This document shows, piece after piece, positions 16,896-27,311 of a stretch of 64,000 nt of DNA. The notes under the pieces were generated by a model. The model saw only the letters and a program-made list of their open reading frames with translations. It did no database searches and was not told where the DNA came from. Origin of the DNA: Marinobacter sediminum (GTDB lineage: Bacteria > Pseudomonadota > Gammaproteobacteria > Pseudomonadales > Oleiphilaceae); assembly GCF_016820575.1 (NCBI RefSeq), contig NZ_JAEMQH010000002.1, forward strand, positions 1,262,933-1,326,932, read 5' to 3'. How positions within the stretch are numbered: position 1 is the first letter of the stretch; each line of letters begins with the position of its first letter. A program made the position numbers and the translations under genes.

Positions 16896-18056
16896 ATGAA
16901 CGAGCCCGCTTCACCCGCTCAAAAGCATCGCCAAAACCTGTCCGGTGAAAAAAAGGCGGCATCCCGGGTCACCATCATCGGCATGATTCTGGATGTGATA
17001 CTCGGTCTCATTAAAGTCATTGCAGGTGCTCTTTTTCATTCCCAGGCCCTGGTTGTTGACGGCATTCACTCCTTTACTGACGTTGCCTCCGATCTGGTAG
17101 TGCTCGGAGTCATGCGGGTGTCCCGAAAAGAACCCGATCAGGAGCATCCCTACGGCCATCAACGGATCGAAACCTTCGGCACCCTGGTTCTGGGCAGCAT
17201 CTTGATTGCAGTGGGTGCAGCGCTGGCGTGGGAAAATACCTTACGACTGATCGAGGGTAAAGCAGACATTGTTCCCGGATGGCCGGTGCTGTTGGCAGCG
17301 GCTGTATCGGTCGCCAGCAAAGAGTGGATCTACCACTACACTCGCCGCGTTGGCCTGGCCATTCGCTCCGACCTTATCCTTGCCAACGCCTGGCACAGTC
17401 GTTCGGATGCTTTTTCGTCTGTTGTCGTATTGATTTCAACCACAGGGGCGATGGCAGGCTTTCTCTGGCTGGACGTGCTGGCGGCGGTCGTCATTGCTGG
17501 CATCATTATTCACATAGGCTGGAAATTTTCCTGGGACAGCGTGAAAGAGTTGGTCGATACCGGCCTGTCTCCTGCCGATACCGAAATGCTAAAGGACATT
17601 GCCCGACAGACCGATGGCGTGCGCAATGTACACGAGCTGCGGAGCCGGCGTATGGGCCACGACATCCTGCTGGACATCCACCTCCTGGTCCGGCCCGACA
17701 TCAGTGTTTCCGAGGGCCACCAGATCGGCATGCAGGTTGTCAGTGGCATGCGGCACGCACTCGACAACATCCGTGACATCAACTTCCACATCGATGCCGA
17801 GAACGATGAAGACCACTCACCCACGTCCGAGCGTTTGCCCCACCGGGATGAAATTCACAGGGTACTGGTTGATCACGTTGGGGATTTACCGTCAAACACC
17901 CGGCTCCGGCTGCACTACCTGAAAAACAAGGTGCACCTGGAACTGTTCTTTGACACCTCGGCAGGCAGCGACATACTCACCGCCGAACGAATTCGGGGTG
18001 AGTTGGCGGACTACAGCTGGCTTGGCAGTGTTCGGGTGTGGGTCAGTGGCCCCTGA
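16896..18056 (+). CDS. Cation diffusion facilitator family efflux transporter
   Basis: A 386-residue member of the CDF family, which exports divalent metals (zinc, iron, cobalt, manganese or cadmium) in exchange for protons. Six transmembrane segments lie between about 25 and 215. The metal-site patterns are VDGIHSFTDVASDLVV in helix II and HSRSDAFSSVVV in helix V. A cytoplasmic dimerisation domain follows (about 220-300), and then an unusual extra C-terminal stretch of about 85 residues (DEDHSPTSE...). The ATG at 16896 was chosen because GGAG lies six bases upstream; an in-frame ATG at 16878 is possible. Metal specificity is not predictable. Confidence 0.9.
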   Translation: MNEPASPAQKHRQNLSGEKKAASRVTIIGMILDVILGLIKVIAGALFHSQALVVDGIHSFTDVASDLVVLGVMRVSRKEPDQEHPYGHQRIETFGTLVLGSILIAVGAALAWENTLRLIEGKADIVPGWPVLLAAAVSVASKEWIYHYTRRVGLAIRSDLILANAWHSRSDAFSSVVVLISTTGAMAGFLWLDVLAAVVIAGIIIHIGWKFSWDSVKELVDTGLSPADTEMLKDIARQTDGVRNVHELRSRRMGHDILLDIHLLVRPDISVSEGHQIGMQVVSGMRHALDNIRDINFHIDAENDEDHSPTSERLPHRDEIHRVLVDHVGDLPSNTRLRLHYLKNKVHLELFFDTSAGSDILTAERIRGELADYSWLGSVRVWVSGP

Positions 18057-18059
18057 GAT

Positions 18060-19559
18060 TTACCGGCGCCGGTTGGCCTCCATCCGGGACAGGAACTCCT
18101 GCATGATCAGGGTATAGAGTTCGCCCCCCAGGAACCGATCCTCTACCCCGGCGTCGATGCTGGGGTTATCGTTGACCTCAATGACTGCCACGCGATTGCC
18201 CGACTGCTTGATATCAACACCGTAGAGCCCATTACCAATCAGCTTGGTCGCGCTCAAGGCTGCCTGGATCACATTACGCGGCACCTCGTAGGTGGGCATG
18301 GTCTCAAAGTCACCACTTTCGCTGGTCGATTCGCCGTGCTGATAAATCTGCCAATGCCCCTTCACCATCATGTACTTGCACGCATAGATGGCACGGCCAC
18401 CGAGGACTCCGATACGCCAGTCGTAATCGGTGTACAGGTATTCCTGGGCCAGCACCAGAGCCGACTGCTTGAACAGCTCCTTCAGGCCCGCACGCAGTGA
18501 TTCCTCGTCTTCAGCCTTGGTCACACCCCGGGAAAAGGCGCCGTCCGGTATCTTGATGACCACCGGGAAGCCCAGCTCATCCATCACCTGCTCCACAGCT
18601 TGCTTCTGGTCCTTCGACAGGATCAGGGTCTTGGGCGTAGGCACCTTGTTGTTCTTCAACAAGTCAGCCAGGAAGACCTTGTTGGTGCAGCGCAGGATGG
18701 ACACCGGATCATCAATCACCACCATTCCTTCGGCTTCGGCCTTGCGGGCAAACCGATAGGTGTGATGGTCGATGGCGGTGGTTTCCCGGATAAACAGGCC
18801 GTCGTATTCCGGCAGTCGCATGTAATCGCGCCGGGTTATCTGCTCAACGTTGATACCCAGCTTGCGGCCGGCTTTCTCGAATCGTGTCAGGGCCACCTTG
18901 TCACTGGGCGGCATTTCCTCGTCCGGATTGACCAGCACCGCCAGATCAAAGCGATAGCGGCGGCGGGCCCGTGGCTTGCGCCAAATCATACTGCTGAACC
19001 GGTCCAGGGCGGCGGCAAACACATCCTGCTCGCGTTCTTCCAGATCGGCCGGAGATGCCGGCTTCATGGATTCAATCTGCCAGCCTTTGCGTCGCTTGAA
19101 CACCACCTCAAGAATCGGACAGGGGAAACGCTCGAACAGCGCTCTCGCCACCGGCTTCAGCTCCGGATGTTCGACCTGACCAAAATAGGTCCGGATACGC
19201 ACTTCGTGAGTGGCATGACGCGCATCTTTGGACGGATCGATGGCCGAGCCTGACGCTTCCAGCCACTCCAAAACGCTGCTATCCAGCTCTTCCAGCTCAA
19301 GTGAGAACAGGCCCTTGCGGCTCAGGTCGTTCAGCGTCATCACTGAGGGCACCACGTGATGACCACGGGCCTCCGCCAACAGGGAGCAGTAATAGCCGCG
19401 ACTGAGGTACTTGGCGCTCTGGCAAAGGTTGATCACCCGCACCCGGCCGTTGGCCGGTGTTGTAAATTGCAGGTACTGGTCAAACGTCAGTACGTCTTCA
19501 CTGGGGTAATACGGAGACCAGTCTTTCGCGCGGTCCACCACAATCAACAATCGAGACAT
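18060..19559 (-). CDS. RimK-type ATP-grasp ligase with RLAN-like N-terminal domain
   Basis: A 499-residue amide-bond ligase of the RimK family. The N-terminal half (about 1-280) carries the extra domain found in long RimK-like proteins (start MSRLLIVVDRAKDW). The C-terminal ATP-grasp region (about 285-490) shows the ATP-binding VVIKIPDGAFSRGVTK, the lid/metal region EYLYTDYDWRIGVLGG, and the metal-binding VIEVNDNPSID. RimK itself adds glutamates to ribosomal protein S6; the longer relatives have no settled substrate. The ATG at 19559 follows GGGAGG. The gene is divergent from a GNAT-peptidase C39 fusion, a known association of such ligases, suggesting a shared peptide or protein modification task. 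Confidence 0.88.
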   Translation of the reverse strand: MSRLLIVVDRAKDWSPYYPSEDVLTFDQYLQFTTPANGRVRVINLCQSAKYLSRGYYCSLLAEARGHHVVPSVMTLNDLSRKGLFSLELEELDSSVLEWLEASGSAIDPSKDARHATHEVRIRTYFGQVEHPELKPVARALFERFPCPILEVVFKRRKGWQIESMKPASPADLEEREQDVFAAALDRFSSMIWRKPRARRRYRFDLAVLVNPDEEMPPSDKVALTRFEKAGRKLGINVEQITRRDYMRLPEYDGLFIRETTAIDHHTYRFARKAEAEGMVVIDDPVSILRCTNKVFLADLLKNNKVPTPKTLILSKDQKQAVEQVMDELGFPVVIKIPDGAFSRGVTKAEDEESLRAGLKELFKQSALVLAQEYLYTDYDWRIGVLGGRAIYACKYMMVKGHWQIYQHGESTSESGDFETMPTYEVPRNVIQAALSATKLIGNGLYGVDIKQSGNRVAVIEVNDNPSIDAGVEDRFLGGELYTLIMQEFLSRMEANRRR

Positions 19560-19724
19560 CTGGGGCAATCCTCCCTGAAGGTTGAGCCCTGACTAATTTG
19601 CGCAACAATACCCCTGGACGGGTACCCGCACAATCTTCGAATAATGCGTGCTTTTACGCATACTTGAGCTATGTTCCAGTAGCACACTCTCTCTCATAAT
19701 ACCCAGGTAAGGGAAGCTCCCTGC

Positions 19725-20879
19725 ATGCCCCGACCCGTCACTCGCCAAGGCTCCATCACCATGACCGACCTCCTGCTCCGACAGGCTACGACTGCCGACC
19801 TGGATGCGCTCGTCCGTCTCGAAAACCTGTGCTTCGATGAAGACAGGATTTCCCGGCGCAGTTTTCGCCGTTTTCTCGAGGTGCCCCGAGACCGTCTGAT
19901 TGTCGCGACTCTGGCCGGAGAGCTCGTGGGCTATGCCCTGGTACTGATGAATGCGGCCACCCGGTTGGCCCGCATTTATTCCATTGCCGTTGCCCCTTCA
20001 GCCCGGGGTCGCGGTGCCGGGGAAAAACTGATTCGGGCAGCGGAACAGGAAGCGGTCGAAGCCGGCCGTATTGTGATGCGCCTGGAAGTTCGTGAGGACA
20101 ACCAGTCTGCCATCGGTCTCTACGAGCGCCTGGGCTACCGCCAGTTTGGCACATACCGTGACTATTACGAGGATCACGGTAACGCTCTGCGCTTTGAACG
20201 ACGCATTCTGTTTTACGAACCCTCCGGGAATTTCCCAGACGTACCCTACTACCCTCAAACCACGGAATTTTCCTGTGGTCCGGCAGCTTTGATCATGGCC
20301 ATGGCAGCGCTTGACGAGGGCCAGGCCGTCAGCACTCTTGAGGAATTAAAGCTCTGGCGTGAGGCCACCACCATCTTCATGCTTGCGGGCCACGGAGGCT
20401 GTGGCCCCCATGGTCTGGCGCTGTCCGCCTGGAACCGTGGCTTTCATGCCAGCGCATGGATCAGCAAAGAGGGCGCCCTGTTCAAGGACACAGTGCGGAA
20501 CGAAGACAAGAAACGGGTTCTGGAGTTGGTGCACGAGGGTTTTCTGCACGACATCGGCCAGACCGAGATCGAACTGCGGCACGACCCGCTAACACTTGAA
20601 GGAATGGAGCGCGCACTGCACCAAGGGCGCATCCCGGTCATCCTGATCAGCACCTGGCAACTGAACCGCAGCCGGGTGCCGCACTGGGTAACCGTGTGTG
20701 CCATCGATGATCAGTTCGTCTACCTGCACGATCCGGAAATCGACGTGGAGGCCGGTGAGACCGTGGCCGACAAGCAATATCTGCCCATCGACCGCCGGAT
20801 ATTCGACAAGATGTCGCGCTACGGCAGTCTGCAACCGCTCCAGGCCGCCGTCATCGTCGGCCCTAAGCGAAAGCCCTGA
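19725..20879 (+). CDS. GNAT N-acetyltransferase fused to C39-like cysteine peptidase
   Basis: A two-domain protein of 384 residues. Residues about 13-165 form a RimI-like GNAT acetyltransferase: the acetyl-CoA loop is ARGRGAGEKL, followed by NQSAIGLYERLGYRQFG. Residues about 180-380 form a papain-like C39 domain with the catalytic cysteine in TEFSCGPAALIMA and the histidine/aspartate in PHWVTVCAIDDQFVYLHDPE. It thus combines acyl transfer and peptide cleavage or transpeptidation. It is divergent from the RimK-type ligase, 165 bp apart. The ATG at 19725 has GGGAAG eight bases upstream; an ATG at 19761 is also in frame. It ends immediately before the uvrB stop. Substrate unknown. Confidence 0.87.
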   Translation: MPRPVTRQGSITMTDLLLRQATTADLDALVRLENLCFDEDRISRRSFRRFLEVPRDRLIVATLAGELVGYALVLMNAATRLARIYSIAVAPSARGRGAGEKLIRAAEQEAVEAGRIVMRLEVREDNQSAIGLYERLGYRQFGTYRDYYEDHGNALRFERRILFYEPSGNFPDVPYYPQTTEFSCGPAALIMAMAALDEGQAVSTLEELKLWREATTIFMLAGHGGCGPHGLALSAWNRGFHASAWISKEGALFKDTVRNEDKKRVLELVHEGFLHDIGQTEIELRHDPLTLEGMERALHQGRIPVILISTWQLNRSRVPHWVTVCAIDDQFVYLHDPEIDVEAGETVADKQYLPIDRRIFDKMSRYGSLQPLQAAVIVGPKRKP

Positions 20880-22937
<2,058 letters not shown>

Positions 22938-23121
22938 AATAGGCGGACAACCTCCGGTTTTTGACGGACAGGGCCACGAAAAGCCCCACTGTCCAGAAAT
23001 TTAGCGTTATGCCGGCTTCATGATACCATCGGAGCAATCGACGGCCGGCAGAAAATAAGTCATTGTGCGTATTTCCGCCCGTCGCAGAGCCCTATCAGAC
23101 GCAGCTTTAAGGAGCGCAAGT

Positions 23122-24306
23122 TTGGACCTTCAACTTTCCAGCCGAGTACAGGCTATCAAGCCCTCTCCCACCCTCGCAGTCACCAACAAAGCCGCTGAAC
23201 TCCGCGCAGCCGGCCAGGACATCATTGGCCTTGGAGCTGGCGAGCCCGACTTCGACACCCCGGATCACATCAAACAGGCAGCCATTGAAGCCATCAACAA
23301 CGGCCAGACAAAGTACACGGCTGTGGATGGTACGCCGGCCCTGAAAAAAGCGATTATCGCGAAGTACAAACGGGACAACGGCCTGGATTACGAAGCCAAC
23401 CAGATCTTGGTAAGCAGTGGAGGCAAACAGAGCTTTTTCAACCTCGCACTTGCCACTCTGAACCCCGGTGACGAAGCCATTATTCCGGCGCCCTATTGGG
23501 TGTCCTACCCGGACATGGTTCTGGTCGCCGAAGGCAAACCAGTGATTCTCGAAACGGGTGCTGATACTCGCTTCAAGATCACGCCGGAACAACTGGAAAA
23601 CGCCATTACCGAGCGGACTCGTCTGTTCGTAATCAACAGCCCGTCCAACCCAAGCGGTATGGCTTATACCCTGGAAGAGTTGCAGGCGATTGGCGAAGTG
23701 CTGAAGAAGCACCCGAACATCATGATCGCCACCGACGACATGTACGAGCCCATCCTCTGGACCGGCAAGCCGTTCTGCAACATCCTGAACGCGACGCCGG
23801 AGCTGTACGACCGCACCTTCGTTCTGAACGGTGTTTCCAAGGCCTACTCCATGACTGGCTGGCGCATCGGCTATGCCGCTGGCCCCGCCAAGATCATTGG
23901 CGCCATGAAGAAGATCCAGTCCCAGAGCACGTCCAACCCGTCGTCGGTGTCCCAGGCTGCTGCCCAGGCGGCTCTTGATGGCTCACAGGACTGCGTTGGC
24001 GAGATGGTCAGCGCGTTCAAGGAGCGTCACGACTGGCTCGTAGAGGCCCTGAACGGCCTGCCCGGTGTGGATTGCTTGCATGGTGACGGCACCTTCTACG
24101 TATTCCCGAGCTTTCACGCCGCAATCGAAGCCGACAAGGACGCCAACACAGACGTCGAGTTTGCCGAGAAGCTGCTGACTGAAGCCGGTGTTGCCCTGGT
24201 TCCGGGCTCTGCCTTTGGTGTTCCGGGCCACATGCGACTGAGCTTTGCCACCAGCATGGACAACCTCAAGCAGGCCATTGAACGTCTGCAAAAGGCCCTT
24301 GGCTAA
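23122..24306 (+). CDS. Pyridoxal-phosphate aspartate aminotransferase (class I)
   Basis: A 394-residue class I aminotransferase of the aspartate / prephenate type (subgroup 1-beta). Visible are the substrate-binding GLGAGEPDFDTP near 35-46, the PLP aspartate/tyrosine region ATDDMYEPILW, and the Schiff-base lysine in NGVSKAYSMTGWRIGY. The C-terminal arginine segment is GHMRLSFATS. The start is TTG at 23122, eight bases after AAGGAG, matching the family start LDLQLSSRVQAIKPSPT; the open frame extends 19 codons further upstream but without a ribosome site. It is followed by tRNA-Asn after a new promoter. Confidence 0.93.
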   Translation: MDLQLSSRVQAIKPSPTLAVTNKAAELRAAGQDIIGLGAGEPDFDTPDHIKQAAIEAINNGQTKYTAVDGTPALKKAIIAKYKRDNGLDYEANQILVSSGGKQSFFNLALATLNPGDEAIIPAPYWVSYPDMVLVAEGKPVILETGADTRFKITPEQLENAITERTRLFVINSPSNPSGMAYTLEELQAIGEVLKKHPNIMIATDDMYEPILWTGKPFCNILNATPELYDRTFVLNGVSKAYSMTGWRIGYAAGPAKIIGAMKKIQSQSTSNPSSVSQAAAQAALDGSQDCVGEMVSAFKERHDWLVEALNGLPGVDCLHGDGTFYVFPSFHAAIEADKDANTDVEFAEKLLTEAGVALVPGSAFGVPGHMRLSFATSMDNLKQAIERLQKALG

Positions 24307-24323
24307 AAAAATATGGCGAGGGG

Positions 24324-24352
24324 TTGACGAGGGCGTATAGCCACACTAATAT
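24324..24352 (+). promoter_or_regulatory. Sigma-70 promoter of tRNA-Asn (second copy)
   Basis: TTGACG at 24324-24329 and TAATAT at 24347-24352 are separated by 17 bases and followed by ACGCGCC. The layout matches the promoter of the first tRNA-Asn copy, so both copies are probably controlled alike. Confidence 0.8.
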
Positions 24353-24376
24353 ACGCGCCTCGTCACACGACGACGT

Positions 24377-24452
24377 TCCCCGATAGCTCAGTTGGTAGAG
24401 CAACGGACTGTTAATCCGTTTGTCGCTGGTTCGAGCCCAGCTCGGGGAGCCA
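24377..24452 (+). tRNA. tRNA-Asn (GTT), second identical copy
   Basis: A complete 76-base cloverleaf with CCA encoded, base-for-base identical to the tRNA at 9791-9866. The anticodon loop CTGTTAA gives the GTT anticodon. It has its own promoter and terminator and lies 14.6 kb from the first copy. Confidence 0.98.
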
Positions 24453-24464
24453 CTATTCGAAAAG

Positions 24465-24496
24465 CCCGCTAATTCTCTGAGTTAGCGGGTTTTTTA
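24465..24496 (+). terminator. Terminator after the second tRNA-Asn
   Basis: CCCGCTAA (24465-24472) pairs with TTAGCGGG (24482-24489) around a nine-base loop and is followed by seven T residues. Confidence 0.9.
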
Positions 24497-24571
24497 TTGC
24501 CTGCTTTTTCTCCTAACGTTTGCCGTTTTGTGAGGCCGAACTCTGCTCCTAGCCTGCGAGATTTGGTGTTT

Positions 24572-24680
24572 GGCCACGGCCACACCTACTTCTCAAAAAC
24601 CGCTACGAGCACGTCCGTGTGCGCTTGTTTCCGGCCGTCCATGGCCTCCAACATTTTTGAGAAGTAGGTGCGGCCGCGCC
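24572..24680 (+). repeat. Structured repeat, copy A (54-nt conserved core, 17-bp perfect arms plus extension)
   Basis: A 54-base core (24600-24653) is bounded by AAAAA and TTTTT and flanked by arms that pair perfectly for 17 bp (CACCTACTTCTCAAAAA at 24583-24599 with its complement at 24654-24670). An imperfect GC-rich extension reaches 24572 and 24680. Inside the core are two 14-base mini-hairpins, GCAC-GTCCGT-GTGC (24609-24622) and GGCC-GTCCAT-GGCC (24633-24646), each with a four-base stem and a GTCCRT loop. The core is 53/54 identical, inverted, to that of copy B, but the arms are unrelated. Confidence 0.92.
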
Positions 24681-24877
24681 CTATCTTAATTTACAGATAT
24701 AGCTAACGCTTCAAAGACCTCCAACCTCATAAACCTGATCAACTCAAACCCAGCGAAGAACAGCAAGCGACACGTTATACACCTCTCTTAGGAAACGGCT
24801 ATGGCAGGCCAAACTCCTTTCAGAGAAAAGCCGACTCAGACGGTTTGGAGCGCGACTATTCCTCCCAAATTCGAAAA

Positions 24878-24985
24878 GGTGGTGTGGGAACGCCCTCCCA
24901 AAAATGTTGGAGGCCATGGACGGCCGGAAACAAGCGCACACGGACGTGCTTGTAGCGGTTTTTGGGAGGGCGTTCCCACACCACC
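24878..24985 (-). repeat. Structured repeat, copy B (same core inverted, different 27-bp perfect arms)
   Basis: The core at 24905-24958 is the reverse complement of the core of copy A with one difference (24951 versus 24607). It is again bounded by AAAAA and TTTTT. The arms form a perfect 27-bp stem (24878-24904 with 24959-24985). The outer 22 bp, beginning GGTGGTGTGGGAACG, share no similarity with the arms of copy A. Both copies can therefore fold as one long stem closing the same 54-base loop. Confidence 0.92.
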
Positions 24986-25035
24986 AACCTCCGAATCAAG
25001 AAGGCTGGGGCAGGAACGAAAACAAAGAATCAGAG

Positions 25036-25746
25036 CTAGAGACCAATCACCTCAGCATGAATCGCCTCTAGAGCAGCCAGAGGATCAGAAGCCCGAGTAA
25101 TCGGGCGCCCAATCACGAGGTAGTCGGAACCGGCTTTCAAAGCGTCCGTGGGCGTCATGATGCGCTGCTGATCACCTTTGTCGGCGGTCAACGGGCGGAT
25201 TCCGGGGGTGATCAGCTGGAAGTCGGCGCCCTGCTCGGCTTTGAGCTTGGGGGCTTCCTGGGCGGAGCAGACGACGCCGTCGAGGCCGCAGTTTTTGGTG
25301 AGGGTCGCCAGGCGCGAAACCTGGACTTCGGGCGAGTCAGTGATACCGATTCCGGTCAGATCATCCGCAGACATACTGGTCAGCACAGTGACTGCGATCA
25401 GCAACGGGCGGCTGGCACCGTAAGATTCCAGCCGCTCCCGGCAGGCGGTCATCATCTTCTCACCACCTGAGGCGTGAACGTTGACCATCCAAACACCCAG
25501 ATCTGCAGCCACTGCCACGGCGGCCGAGGTTGTGTTCGGGATGTCGTGAAACTTCAGATCCAGGAACACATCGAAACCGCGCTTCTGCAGGCGATCTACC
25601 AGCTGCGGACCACTGCGGGTGAACAACTCCTTGCCTACCTTGAGCCGACACTTGGCCGGATCCAGTTGCTCTACCAGCTCTACAGCCGGTTTCTCAGATG
25701 GAAAATCCAGGGCGACAATGATCTTCGGATCGTTTTGGTTTTGCAC
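25036..25746 (-). CDS. pyrF: Orotidine 5'-phosphate decarboxylase
   Basis: This catalyses the last step of UMP synthesis. It has 236 residues with the catalytic DxKxxD motif in [12 protein letters not shown], the N-terminal VALDFPSE, and the phosphate-binding end (TPGIRP, then VIGRPITRA). The start is GTG at 25746. It lies 30 bases after lapB, in the order lapA-lapB-pyrF as in E. coli, and is the last gene of the minus-strand block. Confidence 0.96.
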   Translation of the reverse strand: MQNQNDPKIIVALDFPSEKPAVELVEQLDPAKCRLKVGKELFTRSGPQLVDRLQKRGFDVFLDLKFHDIPNTTSAAVAVAADLGVWMVNVHASGGEKMMTACRERLESYGASRPLLIAVTVLTSMSADDLTGIGITDSPEVQVSRLATLTKNCGLDGVVCSAQEAPKLKAEQGADFQLITPGIRPLTADKGDQQRIMTPTDALKAGSDYLVIGRPITRASDPLAALEAIHAEVIGL

Positions 25747-25776
25747 GTTATAAACCCTACAGAATGCTTTAAAGAA

Positions 25777-26946
25777 TTATTCGGCCTCTACACCCTGAAT
25801 CGGGCGAATGGTCTCCCACTGCTTGCAGCTGGGGCAGAGCCAGTGCAATTGCTGGCCGGAGAAGCCGCAGTTGGCACAACGGTATATGGGTCGGTTCACG
25901 AGAATCAGGTGACCGATGCGGCTTACCAAACGCCCCTCATCAGTAGTCATGCCCTTCTCATACCCGGCCATCTCAACCAGCCGCAACAGGCCCCGAACGC
26001 TAGGGCGCACTTCAAGCTCCTTGCGCAGGAGCTCGATGGCGGCAAGGCGCCCGGAGGATCGCTCAACGGACTCCACTAGCGCCAACAAGAGACTGGTACT
26101 GGGGTAGCTCTCGTAAAGCTTCCGCAGCTTTTTGCCCAGCCGCCCAACATCGCCGTGCTCCTGCTCCAGCTTCATCAACCGATCCACAGCCTCGGGACCA
26201 AATTCTGGATTCTGATCGAACACCTTCAAGCTCTGATTCGCGGCTTCCCGGAAACTACCCTGGCGAATCTGCAACTTCATCAGAATCAGCGTGGCGCGAA
26301 CGCAGGACTGGTCATAATCCAACGCCTGTTTGCAGAGCTTTTGGGCGCCCCAGCGGTCATCCTCACGCAACGCCTGCTCGGCCAGCTCACAGGTAATGTA
26401 AGCCAGCACCTTGAACATGGCCGGATCGGCGTCCCCCTTGGTGAGCGCCCGCGCCACGTCGGCGGCCTTGCCCCACTCTTTTTCCTGCTGGTACAGCTCG
26501 ATCAGTTGCTGCGACGACCCGCGACCGTAATCGCGATCGCCCATCAGCTCCTGCAGCAGTGCCTCGGCCCTGTCCAGCAGACCCGCCTTGAGATAATCCT
26601 TGGCAAGCTCGAGGGTAACCTGGGGAGAAAAGCGGGTAGGTAATTCAGGGCGCGCCAGCAGATTCTGATGAATGAGAATGGCGCGCTCAGTCTCGCCCTT
26701 GAGGCGGAAATGACTGCCAATGGATAAATGCAGGCTGACCGTCTCTTTGTTCACGGCCAGGGACTGTACGAAGTTCTCGACGGCTTGATCGGAGTAATTG
26801 GTAAAAAGGAACTGGAGTCGGTCGCGCACCGACTCTTCATCAGCGATCGGGGTGCTGGACCTGCGACGGCTTTTGCCAAGCCGGCCTGCAAACCAGCCGG
26901 CCGCAACCGCTATCGTCAGCAGCAGCCACTGAAGCACTATATCCAT
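25777..26946 (-). CDS. lapB: Lipopolysaccharide assembly protein B
   Basis: LapB (YciM) is an inner-membrane adaptor that controls LpxC turnover through FtsH and so sets lipopolysaccharide levels. The 389-residue protein has one N-terminal membrane segment (about 5-20), a long TPR array (about 35-340), and a C-terminal rubredoxin-type metal knuckle: CANCGFSG, then WLCPSCKQW. All four cysteines of the knuckle are present. It overlaps lapA (TAATG). A second-type FtsH paralogue lies elsewhere in this window at 41741. Confidence 0.95.
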   Translation of the reverse strand: MDIVLQWLLLTIAVAAGWFAGRLGKSRRRSSTPIADEESVRDRLQFLFTNYSDQAVENFVQSLAVNKETVSLHLSIGSHFRLKGETERAILIHQNLLARPELPTRFSPQVTLELAKDYLKAGLLDRAEALLQELMGDRDYGRGSSQQLIELYQQEKEWGKAADVARALTKGDADPAMFKVLAYITCELAEQALREDDRWGAQKLCKQALDYDQSCVRATLILMKLQIRQGSFREAANQSLKVFDQNPEFGPEAVDRLMKLEQEHGDVGRLGKKLRKLYESYPSTSLLLALVESVERSSGRLAAIELLRKELEVRPSVRGLLRLVEMAGYEKGMTTDEGRLVSRIGHLILVNRPIYRCANCGFSGQQLHWLCPSCKQWETIRPIQGVEAE

Positions 26947-27248
26947 TAAAGAGTCCGGTCGGTCTGGGCCCTGGATTTCTCCAATGCCTGCTCGGCACGA
27001 TTAAGTCGCTTCTCGAGGGTTCGCCGGGACACCGAGTTACGAACGGTGGCCAGCATGGTCATCAACACGCCCACAAGCGCGCCAATGATAAAAGACATGA
27101 TAATCCAGACGGCGACGCCGTGGGGCTGGGTTTCGAACAACAGGAAGTTGAGCGATACCGCCATCTGATTGTTGAGAGAGAACACGAGTGCCAGCAGGAT
27201 GAGCACCAGTACTAACAGAATAATAAAGATTTTCTGCAATCCTGCCAT
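26946..27248 (-). CDS. lapA: Lipopolysaccharide assembly protein A (DUF1049)
   Basis: A 100-residue inner-membrane protein with two hydrophobic segments (about 6-24 and 42-65) and a C-terminal cytoplasmic coiled-coil tail rich in Arg and Glu (RTLEKRLNRAEQALEKSRAQ). This is the LapA/YciS family, partner of LapB. Coupled to lapB by a one-base overlap and preceded by ihfB. Confidence 0.92.
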   Translation of the reverse strand: MAGLQKIFIILLVLVLILLALVFSLNNQMAVSLNFLLFETQPHGVAVWIIMSFIIGALVGVLMTMLATVRNSVSRRTLEKRLNRAEQALEKSRAQTDRTL

Positions 27249-27311
27249 AGCAATAACGCTCCCAAACGGACTTTAAAGAAGCCCGGATTATACAAGTTCC
27301 CTGATGCTGCG

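Larger units (their letters stand above)
24497..25035. other. Gene-free region holding an inverted pair of structured repeats
   Basis: About 540 bases between the tRNA-Asn terminator and pyrF contain no convincing reading frame. The main content is the two inverted repeat copies at 24572-24680 and 24878-24985. The 197 bases between them (24681-24877) show no homology to each other and no gene features. Short open frames here run through the repeats and have no ribosome sites. Confidence 0.75.

Noticed and set aside
22938..23121. A LexA operator before uvrB
   Set aside because: No CTG-N10-CAG palindrome could be found in this interval.
24453..25035. A genomic island or prophage attachment at the second tRNA-Asn
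   Set aside because: No integrase, no duplicated tRNA end and no phage-like genes; the region holds only repeats and then core gene pyrF.
24797..25100. A 99-codon open frame running through repeat copy B into pyrF
   Set aside because: It crosses the structured repeat and overlaps pyrF on the other strand, with no family similarity.
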